NCBI GenBank assembly: GCA_035289385.1
Contig: DATDXI010000046.1
Span: 1 to 9,460 of the forward strand
Source of the DNA: JACOZM01 sp035289385
GTDB taxonomy: Archaea; Nanobdellota; Nanobdellia; Woesearchaeales; GW2011-AR9
Direction: 5' to 3'
DNA: 9,460 bases
The translations under genes and the position numbers were made by a program. Shown here piece after piece: positions 1 to 5,359 of this stretch. Below the pieces are notes generated by a model. That model did not search any database. It worked only from the letters and a program-made list of their open reading frames with translations, and had not been told where the DNA came from. The stretch's first letter is position 1. Each line of letters starts with the position of its first letter.

Positions 1-14
1 GAAAACACCCCCAC

Positions 15-22
15 TATTTAAA
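15..22 (+). promoter_or_regulatory. TATA-like box upstream of the structured region
   Basis: TATTTAAA, 27 nt upstream of about position 45, where a plus-strand transcript reading into the GC-rich structured core could begin. This is inferred from spacing only. No gene start confirms it. Confidence 0.25.
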
Positions 23-89
23 GCTTTATCTATTTAACAGTGACTACACTATGGACAGAACTCAGGCCCATTTTCTACCTCTAATCAAC

Positions 90-335
90 AACGCCGCCCC
101 CGACCGCAGACGGACAACTTTTCTCCTTGACGTAAAACCAAATAGTCGTTCCTCCTCGCTTCTGTAATTTGATAGTCAAAAAGCTTGTCCTACCCGACAC
201 TCCGTAGGAGCCATCCCTCGTCGGTCTGCGTCGGGGCGGCCAACGAACACGAACGACTATCGGCAGCACCTCTTTCTTGCCAGTGGTTCACGAACTTGCT
301 TCCTTCGGTCGCACCTCCGCATGAAGCGGAGGGAA
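90..335. ncRNA. Candidate structured RNA, family and strand unresolved
   Basis: Several long complementary segments are visible. Positions 93-100 (GCCGCCCC) pair with 233-240, and 105-111 (CGCAGAC) pair with 224-230, giving 8 and 7 bp of perfect GC-rich helix separated by a small internal loop. Stacked inside, 112-117 (GGACAA) pair with 185-190. A local hairpin is formed by 168-172 with 176-180. In addition 142-151 (ATAGTCGTTC) are perfectly complementary to 251-260, which would make a pseudoknot with the first helix. A 7-bp hairpin (314-320 with 326-332, loop ATGAA) closes the region. The G+C enrichment in an A/T-rich background is typical of functional RNA. A TATA-like box at 15-22 would favour the plus strand, but the pairing itself does not decide the strand. 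Conserved signatures of RNase P RNA, SRP RNA, 5S rRNA or tRNA were not found, so the family is unknown. Confidence 0.4.
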
Positions 336-398
336 GTTAACATCGTTATGTTGAATAAATTTGGAGTCCACTAGAACGTTTTAACGAGGGCAGTTTTC
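332..398 (-). repeat. Left inverted repeat of the toxin-antitoxin cassette
   Basis: Three blocks have exact inverted partners on the far side of the toxin-antitoxin genes, in the same nested order. The 12-mer AGGGCAGTTTTC (387-398) matches 1117-1128. The 11-mer AATTTGGAGTC (358-368) matches 1146-1156. The 9-mer GGAAGTTAA (332-340) matches 1155-1163. The gap between the first two blocks is 18 nt here and 17 nt on the right. A 17-nt stretch (341-357) separates the second and third blocks here, while on the right they overlap by two bases. The arm runs directly into a 7-bp hairpin (314-332). Confidence 0.6.
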
Positions 399-454
399 CT
401 ACACAAAATTTATTAAACAGAGAAAAGAGCGAAGTCACTGATGATTTAACAGGA

Positions 455-793
455 TCAATACCCAAACCTTCTCTCATATTCTTTATGATCAAGCCATTCT
501 AAAACAACGCTCAGAACAATAACTTTATCTCTTTTGATAGTGTAAATCAATCTCCAAGCATTTGGTAAGTTATACTTCCATAAATTAGTCAGCGGACCAA
601 ATTTATCATGGTACCCTTTTGGGATAAGCCGTTTGGGAATCTGAATTCCTGAAAAAGCATTCTTTTTCAAATCAGCTGCGGCTCTGTCCAACCACTCTTT
701 AAGCTGTTTATCCTCAAATTTACCTTCTTCTAATTCATGATAAGCTTTCTTAAGAGCTTCATCTCCAAACTTTACTTCTGAATTTAGTTCCAT
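455..793 (-). CDS. RelE-like type II toxin
   Basis: A 112-aa small basic protein that resembles the archaeal branch of the RelE/ParE superfamily. It has a helical N-terminal half (about residues 10-45), a basic segment ending in IPKRLIPKGY (about 52-61), and the C-terminal strands NLWKYNLPNAWRLIYTI (about 70-86) and EWLDHKEYERRFGY (99-112), which I recognise as the signature of this family. Family members fold as a small alpha/beta domain, and many act as ribosome-dependent mRNA endonucleases when free of antitoxin. That activity is inferred here from family membership. Its ATG lies inside the end of the upstream gene (10-bp overlap, 784-793), so the two are very likely cotranscribed and translationally coupled. 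It has no promoter of its own and no clear ribosome-binding site. The gene is A/T-rich compared with the housekeeping genes to its right, which fits an acquired module. Family assignment is fairly sure and toxicity is unproven. Confidence 0.75.
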   Translation of the reverse strand: MELNSEVKFGDEALKKAYHELEEGKFEDKQLKEWLDRAAADLKKNAFSGIQIPKRLIPKGYHDKFGPLTNLWKYNLPNAWRLIYTIKRDKVIVLSVVLEWLDHKEYERRFGY

Positions 794-1068
794 GAAAGAT
801 CTTTTCTCGCTAAATATCTTTTAACTCCTTCTGGATCCCAAACCCAAGCTATTTTTCCCTCACTATCTATAGCAATTTTTCCTGATTGGGTTAGATAATC
901 AATTATAACGCAGAATGTTTGGTACATCATTTGTTTAGGTAAATGTTCCCAGAGAGATTTTTTCTTAAATTCTCCGCTATTATTATAAATAAACTTTTCT
1001 ACCATTAGCACAGTATCTAATTGTGGATAGTGTAATATGTCTTTTGGTTTCATTAATAGCTCGGGCAT
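784..1068 (-). CDS. Putative antitoxin with winged-helix-like fold
   Basis: A 94-aa protein encoded first in the leftward operon with the RelE-like toxin. The central part (about residues 17-75) reads as helix - helix - helix - wing: VLMVEKFIYNN, KKSLWEHLPKQMMYQTFCVIIDYLTQSGKIAI, then a strand pair around EGKIAWVWDP. This matches a winged helix-turn-helix, the usual shape for a DNA-binding antitoxin that represses its own promoter. The basic tail (VKRYLARKDLSW) could contact the toxin. The ATG at 1066-1068 is favoured because the palindromic TATA-like sequence TATTTAAATA is centred 26 nt upstream. An internal Met at residue 6 is possible but does not fit that spacing. The antitoxin role is inferred from gene order, overlap with the toxin and small size. 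The DNA-binding fold is my reading of the residue pattern. Confidence 0.6.
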   Translation of the reverse strand: MPELLMKPKDILHYPQLDTVLMVEKFIYNNSGEFKKKSLWEHLPKQMMYQTFCVIIDYLTQSGKIAIDSEGKIAWVWDPEGVKRYLARKDLSWN

Positions 1069-1089
1069 AGGTGTATAAACTTATATAAC

Positions 1090-1099
1090 TATTTAAATA
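1090..1099 (-). promoter_or_regulatory. Promoter of the toxin-antitoxin operon
   Basis: TATTTAAATA, a perfect 10-bp palindrome, centred 26 nt upstream of the antitoxin ATG. The spacing implies a leaderless transcript. Being palindromic and overlapping the TATA box, it is also a plausible target for autorepression. The right inverted-repeat arm starts 18 nt further upstream. Confidence 0.6.
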
Positions 1100-1116
1100 T
1101 TTCTACGACTTTAACA

Positions 1117-1163
1117 GAAAACTGCCCTAAACTACTAAACGACGAGACTCCAAATTAACTTCC
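1117..1163 (+). repeat. Right inverted repeat of the toxin-antitoxin cassette
   Basis: GAAAACTGCCCT (1117-1128), GACTCCAAATT (1146-1156) and TTAACTTCC (1155-1163) are exact inverted partners of 387-398, 358-368 and 332-340. Spacing between the first two blocks is 17 nt here and 18 nt on the left. The cassette enclosed (399-1116) holds the operon promoter and both genes and nothing else. No clean target-site duplication could be assigned, so the outer limits are uncertain. Confidence 0.6.
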
Positions 1164-1178
1164 TCACAGCAGTTCAGA

Positions 1179-1197
1179 CTTTGGGATAAACCCAAAG
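1179..1197. repeat. Perfect 7-bp hairpin
   Basis: CTTTGGG and CCCAAAG flank the five-base loop ATAAA. It lies just outside the right inverted repeat. The left inverted repeat also ends in a hairpin of 7-bp stem and five-base loop (314-332), so the two flanks share this layout although the stem sequences differ. Confidence 0.45.
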
Positions 1198-1248
1198 CAA
1201 CATAACATGAATTAAGTACATTAATACCCAGAATGCTCAATCAAAAGA

Positions 1249-1256
1249 TTAATAAA
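1249..1256 (+). promoter_or_regulatory. Promoter of the zinc-ribbon gene
   Basis: TTAATAAA centred 26-27 nt upstream of the ATG at 1279, consistent with a leaderless transcript. Confidence 0.45.
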
Positions 1257-1278
1257 CAATTTTCTTATTTTATTAAAT

Positions 1279-1614
1279 ATGGAATTTGAATTCAAGAAAG
1301 ATAAATACAAAATAGTGAGAGGGACGCATTCAAGATTACTACATTTATTTTGTAGAGTTTGCAATGAAAAAATTCTCACTTATCAAAAAGATGGTCCAGG
1401 GAATTTAAGAAGAGTGTATTTTGATAGAATTTTTTCCCCTAAGAATTTGACTAATCTTGAATCTAAGCCTTTGAATGCTGTCCCTACATTACGTTGTCCT
1501 AAATGTAAAGAAGATATTGGAACACCTTATATTTACAAGAAAGAAAATCGCAAAGCATTCAAAGTCTACCAAGATGCATTAATTAAGAAAATAAGACCAT
1601 TGAAAGAGAGTTGA
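1279..1614 (+). CDS. Small zinc-ribbon protein of unknown function
   Basis: A 111-aa basic protein with two CxxC knuckles, C25/C28 (CRVC) and C73/C76 (CPKC), the four-cysteine layout of a zinc ribbon. The region between them contains a distinctive block, TYQKDGPGNLRRVYFDRI (residues 34-51), preceded by RGTHSRLLHLFC (14-25). The conserved look of both blocks suggests a real family whose function I do not know. H17 and H22 lie close to the first knuckle and could add metal ligands. No transmembrane segment or signal peptide is visible. It reads away from the toxin-antitoxin operon with its own promoter and converges on the dihydrouridine synthase gene with 27 bp between stops. Its A/T-rich codon use resembles the toxin-antitoxin genes more than its right-hand neighbours, so it may belong to the same acquired segment. 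Nucleic-acid binding is possible but only inferred from the fold type. Confidence 0.7.
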   Translation: MEFEFKKDKYKIVRGTHSRLLHLFCRVCNEKILTYQKDGPGNLRRVYFDRIFSPKNLTNLESKPLNAVPTLRCPKCKEDIGTPYIYKKENRKAFKVYQDALIKKIRPLKES

Positions 1615-1641
1615 GCACTCCCGTGTCATGCTTCCTCGTTA

Positions 1642-2580
1642 TCATACCCACTTCAGAATCCTTGATGGAGAATGATATCCTCTATCACCCTGCATGCGCA
1701 ACTTAAATATATTTTGATGATAGTTGTAGAATTTTTTTTTAGTTCCATGCTTGCTGGCAATTGCGGTGTACATATTCCAAGCCCCCTCATAATCAGCTGC
1801 TGTTTTCTCGCCTTGAAGTTTTTTTCCAGTTATCAAATATGCACCAATATCTTCAAAAATCCAAGGATTGCCAACTGTGGCTCGAGCTAGCATTACTGCG
1901 CTGCATCCTACATCTAGCATTCGCTTTGCACTTGGCCCGTCAACCACTAATCCATTTCCGACAATAGGAATTCTTGCTTTAGCAATAATCTCTTGTAATG
2001 CCTTCCAATCTATGGCGGCAGTAGAGGCATCTGCAGCAGTCTTAGCGTGAACCGTCACATAATCTAAGCCAACTTCATTAGCAATCTCAATTACTCGCAG
2101 ATAGACTTTCTGATCTTTTTCTACTTTGTTTAAACCCATCCTTATTTTTATCCCGCAGGGAAGGGGAGATTCCTTTCGCAAGGTTGTTAATAATTCTTTC
2201 ATCTTCGCCGTTCGTTTGAGCAGCGCGGGACCATGACCCCTATTGATGATCTCTGGAGAAGGGCAGCCAAAATTTAAGTCGATGACGGAAAGATTGGAAA
2301 ATCGTCCATCTTTTTTCTCTATCCCTTCCCTGATCATGGCCAGGGCTTTTTGAAGAATCTCTTTTTTGCTCACCAGAAGTTGAATCCCGGTCTTGACGGA
2401 AGGAGTATAGCTATCTACCAAGCTTAACGTAGCTTTATTTCCTTGCACCAAAGCTGATGCTTGGATCATTTCTGTGAACGTCAACGAAGCACCATGGTGA
2501 TAACAAAGAGTTCTAAATCCAAGATCCGAAACGCTTTCCATAGGAGAAAGCCACAATCGGCCGAAAGGGAATGACTTCAT
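1642..2580 (-). CDS. tRNA-dihydrouridine synthase (Dus family)
   Basis: A 312-aa flavoenzyme that reduces uridine to dihydrouridine in tRNA. The order of motifs matches the family. The N-terminal barrel start is LSPMESVSDLGFR (11-23) and FTEMI follows at 35-39. DLNFGCPSP (101-109) carries the catalytic cysteine C106. GIKIRMG (143-149) contains the flavin-site lysine K145, VHAKT (177-181) the conserved histidine H178, and GNG (208-210) plus ARATVGNPWIF (about 232-242) the FMN phosphate-binding region. A helical tRNA-binding domain follows. Length is normal for the family. One departure from common bacterial sequences is VHAKT, where HxRT is usual. Which tRNA uridine is modified cannot be told from sequence. 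The start is supported by a TATA-like box 27 nt upstream. The gene stands alone and converges on the zinc-ribbon gene. Confidence 0.9.
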   Translation of the reverse strand: MKSFPFGRLWLSPMESVSDLGFRTLCYHHGASLTFTEMIQASALVQGNKATLSLVDSYTPSVKTGIQLLVSKKEILQKALAMIREGIEKKDGRFSNLSVIDLNFGCPSPEIINRGHGPALLKRTAKMKELLTTLRKESPLPCGIKIRMGLNKVEKDQKVYLRVIEIANEVGLDYVTVHAKTAADASTAAIDWKALQEIIAKARIPIVGNGLVVDGPSAKRMLDVGCSAVMLARATVGNPWIFEDIGAYLITGKKLQGEKTAADYEGAWNMYTAIASKHGTKKKFYNYHQNIFKLRMQGDRGYHSPSRILKWV

Positions 2581-2603
2581 ACAGGGAAGAAATGAGAAGC
2601 ACT

Positions 2604-2610
2604 CTTAAAG
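2604..2610 (-). promoter_or_regulatory. Promoter of the dihydrouridine synthase gene
   Basis: Minus-strand CTTTAAG (as CTTAAAG on the plus strand), centred 27 nt upstream of the ATG at 2580. The rest of 2581-2721 holds no gene that I can support. Confidence 0.4.
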
Positions 2611-2721
2611 GTTATTATGGGCAATTGTGTTTAAGATTAATTGGTATCTCTGGAACAAGGAACCGAGCTTAGAAAAAAATATACTGGAAAACCATAAAAC
2701 ATATCACCTAGCACTTCTGAC

Positions 2722-3465
2722 TTATCTCTGCACCAGATGAGGCAATGAAAGATCATAGATGGGAGAAAAAGTAACGGCATTTCTCTCCATAAGCGTTTTT
2801 GTACATTGGGTTTCTCCAGGACGTTCGATAGCTACAGCAAACCCCGCCAAGTAATACCTTTCACCTATCGCTACAAAAACTGGCCCTCCACTGAATCCGC
2901 GTCGTCCAGGGGCAGCGATAGTGTAAACGTTACGTAAATGATACGGCTCACAGGACTTGTTAAGCATCATCAGATTTTCCCAAAAATTTATTATCGGCCC
3001 GGAAATCTGCAATAATCCAGAAGGAGTTGGTTCCGCCTGCTGAGGAAACTCTTCTACCAACTCCATCTTTCCCTTGTCCGAAGCATATACGACTAAGGTG
3101 ATGGTATCTCCCAGATGCAGTTGTCCTTCATAGAGAGGAGCTTTCCGCAGACCTGCCAAAGGAACTTCTGGGCTTAAGATGACCAAGTCCCTCTCGGGGA
3201 GAGATAGTATTGTTTCTAAAGAAGTTCCATCTCCTAAAAAAGGAGAAGCCCCTTGTGCGCAATGCTCGGCAGTATAAACAGTAAGACTGTCTACGGCAAA
3301 TCCGTTACAGGTTGCTCGTCCATTCGGCAGATCTCTATAGACAATACGATGCCGCTCTTCAACTTCCTGAAGGGTCAATCCTGGAACTGCAGGGAGATAT
3401 CTTCTAGAGACAGCAGCTGAACAGCTAGCCAGAAACAAGAGCAGAAGAGCTGATACCTTATTCAT
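2722..3465 (-). CDS. Trypsin-fold serine protease, predicted lipoprotein
   Basis: A 247-aa secreted protease of the chymotrypsin/V8-like fold. A short hydrophobic signal (residues 4-14) ends in LASC (12-15), a lipobox, so the mature protein is probably anchored through C15 on the outer face of the membrane. All three catalytic residues are in recognisable settings: H68 in YTAEHCAQG, D93 in PERDLVIL and S192 in GFSGGPVF. Cysteines C53 and C69 bracket the catalytic histidine strand, as in the classical Cys-loop disulfide, and C172 and C221 may form a second bridge. GFSGG rather than GDSGG is closer to V8/HtrA-like enzymes than to trypsin. No PDZ domain follows, so it is not a full HtrA. Substrate is unknown. 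The start is supported by a TATA box 28 nt upstream. It is the last gene of a leftward run of envelope proteins. Confidence 0.85.
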   Translation of the reverse strand: MNKVSALLLLFLASCSAAVSRRYLPAVPGLTLQEVEERHRIVYRDLPNGRATCNGFAVDSLTVYTAEHCAQGASPFLGDGTSLETILSLPERDLVILSPEVPLAGLRKAPLYEGQLHLGDTITLVVYASDKGKMELVEEFPQQAEPTPSGLLQISGPIINFWENLMMLNKSCEPYHLRNVYTIAAPGRRGFSGGPVFVAIGERYYLAGFAVAIERPGETQCTKTLMERNAVTFSPIYDLSLPHLVQR

Positions 3466-3489
3466 CGAAAATTTGGTAAAAGGATAAGG

Positions 3490-3497
3490 TATTTAAA
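3490..3497 (-). promoter_or_regulatory. Promoter of the serine protease gene
   Basis: TTTAAATA on the minus strand, centred 28 nt upstream of the ATG at 3465. It implies that the protease is transcribed separately from the gene upstream of it. Confidence 0.55.
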
Positions 3498-3572
3498 CAT
3501 CTGGGAAGTAGAGAAGCGATATCTTCATTGCGTGCTACATAGCTGGGCACTTCAGCAAAAATAGGGAACCTG

Positions 3573-3809
3573 CTATCGAAGAGAATAAACATTGGCAACA
3601 TCACATCTATTCTCAACACACTTCCAGAAATCTCCAGTCTCACCGCAGCCATCTAAGGCATTGGAACGACAGACACAATCAGTATCTACCTGGCAGGAAT
3701 CTCCTAACGGATAATGAGGCCAGATAAACGCATCATAGATTACTTTACTCCCACCAATTACTATTAATACTAAGAAACTGAGGAGGATTATTTTAACATA
3801 ATTCTTCAT
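3573..3809 (-). CDS. Membrane-anchored six-cysteine miniprotein
   Basis: A 78-aa protein that I do not recognise at family level. An N-terminal hydrophobic helix (about residues 5-20) follows a basic start (MKNYVK), giving a signal anchor or uncleaved signal with the rest outside the cell. The exposed part contains six cysteines at 39, 45, 47, 55, 64 and 69, with the pattern SCxxDxDCVC ... GC ... KC ... RC, which suggests a small domain held by three disulfides. Aspartates are frequent between the cysteines (D37, D42, D44, D53, D60). The ATG is fixed by a strong TATATAAAT box 26 nt upstream. It lies directly upstream of the secreted protease on the same strand, and both are cysteine-bonded exported proteins, so a shared surface role (inhibitor, cofactor or substrate) can be imagined but is not shown. 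Confidence 0.7.
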   Translation of the reverse strand: MKNYVKIILLSFLVLIVIGGSKVIYDAFIWPHYPLGDSCQVDTDCVCRSNALDGCGETGDFWKCVENRCDVANVYSLR

Positions 3810-3830
3810 AAGCTTACCTTGTATTAGGGA

Positions 3831-3839
3831 TATATAAAT
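3831..3839 (-). promoter_or_regulatory. Promoter of the six-cysteine protein gene
   Basis: ATTTATATA on the minus strand, centred 26 nt upstream of the ATG at 3809. It is among the best TATA matches in the window. Confidence 0.6.
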
Positions 3840-3903
3840 GATTCGATGCTATCCTATAAACAAACACTTTTTGAACAAGATCCCAGCCGTTACTATATTA
3901 AAT

Positions 3904-4689
3904 CTATCCTTTCTTTCCCAGAATTCTCTCCGTAAGGTCATGGATAGCCTTCAGTGATACTTCCGTCCCGCTTTCACCATGGGTAGAGTAATCAAAAGGA
4001 TTATCCAGGTCTTTGATGAGAAGAACCATATAGATTACAAGGAATGATACTACTAATGTGAAGAATAATGATTCGTAAAAAGGATCACCTTGCATCAGCA
4101 ATAAGCCAACAATAACAAAGAAACATAAAGCTTCAACGATAGCATAGGCAGAGGAGATAAAAGAGACATCACGGATATGGTCTATGCGGAGGATCATCTT
4201 CCGGATATTATTCTGCTCAGTCTTCATCCGAGAAAGAAAATTCGCCTGCATCAATGGTTCAAATTCAGAAAAATGATCATTCATCGCTTGCACTTTTTCA
4301 AGAAGGCTTCTCGTCCTTTCTCTGCGGTAGAACCAGTCTTGGATGGCGGACAAGAAGTTTTTGTAATGTGACATGAAACCAGCAGTGACCTCATTGTTCT
4401 TTTTTTTATGAAGTAAATAGGCTTCATCATACATAGCTTCCAAACTGGCTGCCAACTCTCCAGGAAGCTTCTCGCTCTCTTTATAATCTGCAATGACTCC
4501 TGAAATAAGAAACCCTATCAAAAAGATAGTTGCCGCAATCAAGCTGGTAAACAGGGCATTCAACATGATCACTTCCCAGCCTAACGTATGGAGCGCTATC
4601 TTTAAAAGAAGGATACCTATCAACAGAGGGATCATCTTGATGGCAAGATGCCATTTCTTGGAGAAAGGTATTTTGACGTGGAAGGTCAT
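3904..4689 (-). CDS. Four-helix membrane protein, bestrophin/DUF4239-like
   Basis: A 261-aa integral membrane protein. Hydrophobic helices lie at about 15-36, 40-66, 175-200 and 206-226, so there are two N-terminal and two C-terminal helices around a long charged, helical cytoplasmic middle (about 67-174). The motif ADYKESEKLPGEL (67-79) directly after helix 2 and DLDNPFDY (227-234) directly after helix 4 resemble the bestrophin-like DUF4239 family, in which an NPF-type motif follows the last helix. That family is suspected to form anion channels, but I infer its membership here from architecture and two short motifs only. It has its own TATA box (26 nt upstream of the ATG), which lies just before the 3' end of the preceding gene. 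It sits between a six-cysteine surface protein and a voltage-sensor-like protein. Confidence 0.6.
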   Translation of the reverse strand: MTFHVKIPFSKKWHLAIKMIPLLIGILLLKIALHTLGWEVIMLNALFTSLIAATIFLIGFLISGVIADYKESEKLPGELAASLEAMYDEAYLLHKKKNNEVTAGFMSHYKNFLSAIQDWFYRRERTRSLLEKVQAMNDHFSEFEPLMQANFLSRMKTEQNNIRKMILRIDHIRDVSFISSAYAIVEALCFFVIVGLLLMQGDPFYESLFFTLVVSFLVIYMVLLIKDLDNPFDYSTHGESGTEVSLKAIHDLTERILGKKG

Positions 4690-4711
4690 GTTGGAGATTT
4701 AGGAGAAGTGG

Positions 4712-4719
4712 TATAAAAA
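4712..4719 (-). promoter_or_regulatory. Promoter of the bestrophin-like gene
   Basis: TTTTTATA on the minus strand, centred 26-27 nt upstream of the ATG at 4689 and lying next to the stop codon of the upstream gene. The two genes are close but apparently transcribed separately. Confidence 0.55.
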
Positions 4720-4720
4720 G

Positions 4721-5323
4721 TTATTGTTTAGATTTAAGGGGCTTATAAAATTTCTTTCTGGCTGCATTTCTCTTCTCTTCAAAGGAAGTAAAGAATTTTG
4801 ATTTGGTGACAAACCTCAATGATCGGGAAATGGACCTCATGATCCGGCCTAACTTCCCTATCTTAGCCAGCTCTTCCTCACTCCGGGCAGCAAGCTGGAT
4901 CTCTCGGCGGGCTTCCAGAACCTCATGGGCAATGGATTGAGTTACTACTATCTGCTCTGTAGCTAAAACAACACGATAAAAACGTTCGAGTGTCGTAAAA
5001 ATCAAGCCGAAGGGAAAGACAGCAAGAATATCCAGCCAGTAATGCCTAAAGAAATATCTCGTTGTCCTAGAATGTAGAGCCAGAAAAATGAGGTCAATGA
5101 TAAAGATAGCTATGACCATATAATCAGCTACTTTAATGGCAACTTCCAGGGCATGATTTTCAATGTGAATAAATAATTCAAAGATGATGACGAACAAGAG
5201 CAGAATTAAGGCTACAGGGATAAGATGGTCGTTGTAGCGCTCAATCTTTTCTAATAGCGCCTTATTCCTTTCTAAAAAACCATTTTTCTGTTCAAGGGTA
5301 GGGGCTTTTCTCTTCCTCTTCAT
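4721..5323 (-). CDS. Voltage-sensor-like membrane protein without pore
   Basis: A 200-aa membrane protein. A basic, charged N-terminus (1-33) is followed by hydrophobic segments at about 35-54, 61-83 and 95-121. D77 at the end of the second helix and YWLD (95-98) at the start of the third match the counter-charge positions and the K(Y)xxxxWLD-like entry of the third helix in voltage-gated channels such as KvAP. A later amphipathic stretch, IGKLGRIMRSISRSLRFV (155-172), carries arginines at 160, 163, 167 and 170, the three-to-four-residue spacing of an S4 gating helix. It is separated from the third segment by about 35 charged residues (122-154). There is no selectivity filter (no TxGYG) and no pore helices, so it cannot be a complete potassium channel. 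It could be a regulatory subunit, a proton-channel-like protein or a degenerate channel. The start is fixed by a TATA box 27 nt upstream. Confidence 0.55.
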   Translation of the reverse strand: MKRKRKAPTLEQKNGFLERNKALLEKIERYNDHLIPVALILLLFVIIFELFIHIENHALEVAIKVADYMVIAIFIIDLIFLALHSRTTRYFFRHYWLDILAVFPFGLIFTTLERFYRVVLATEQIVVTQSIAHEVLEARREIQLAARSEEELAKIGKLGRIMRSISRSLRFVTKSKFFTSFEEKRNAARKKFYKPLKSKQ

Positions 5324-5345
5324 ACGCCTAGGAAAGATTGTGGAA

Positions 5346-5354
5346 TTTTTAAAT
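5346..5354 (-). promoter_or_regulatory. Promoter of the voltage-sensor-like gene
   Basis: ATTTAAAAA on the minus strand, centred 27 nt upstream of the ATG at 5323. The direct repeat and left end of the first miniature inverted-repeat element begin 6 and 14 nt further upstream, so the insertion lies immediately behind the TATA/BRE region. Confidence 0.55.
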
Positions 5355-5359
5355 GTATG

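Larger units (their letters stand above)
1..454. other. Gene-free region with possible promoter and structured-RNA core
   Basis: No convincing coding region lies in these 454 bases. A 62-codon open frame on the minus strand (81-269) sits inside the base-paired core and is judged spurious. The first 80 bases are A/T-rich and contain TATTTAAA at 15-22, which could be a plus-strand TATA box giving a start near 45. The core (about 90-335) is visibly richer in G+C than its surroundings and is listed separately as a candidate RNA. The right part (332-398) carries one arm of the inverted repeat that also flanks the far side of the toxin-antitoxin pair. Confidence 0.5.

Noticed and set aside
81..269. 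62-codon open frame on the minus strand
   Set aside because: It lies across the GC-rich complementary segments, has an arginine/proline-rich nonsense-like composition and has no promoter at the usual spacing.
90..335. RNase P RNA, SRP RNA, 5S rRNA or tRNA
   Set aside because: ACAGAA-like and GGAAG-like pieces occur, but never with the conserved partners and order of RNase P. The SRP helix 8 sequence, the 5S core and a T-loop are absent.
3458..3652. 64-codon minus-strand frame between the protease and six-cysteine genes
   Set aside because: It overlaps the six-cysteine gene in another frame, covers the protease promoter and has no family features.
4177..4371. Frames on either strand inside the bestrophin-like gene
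   Set aside because: Shadows of a well-supported membrane protein, without promoters.
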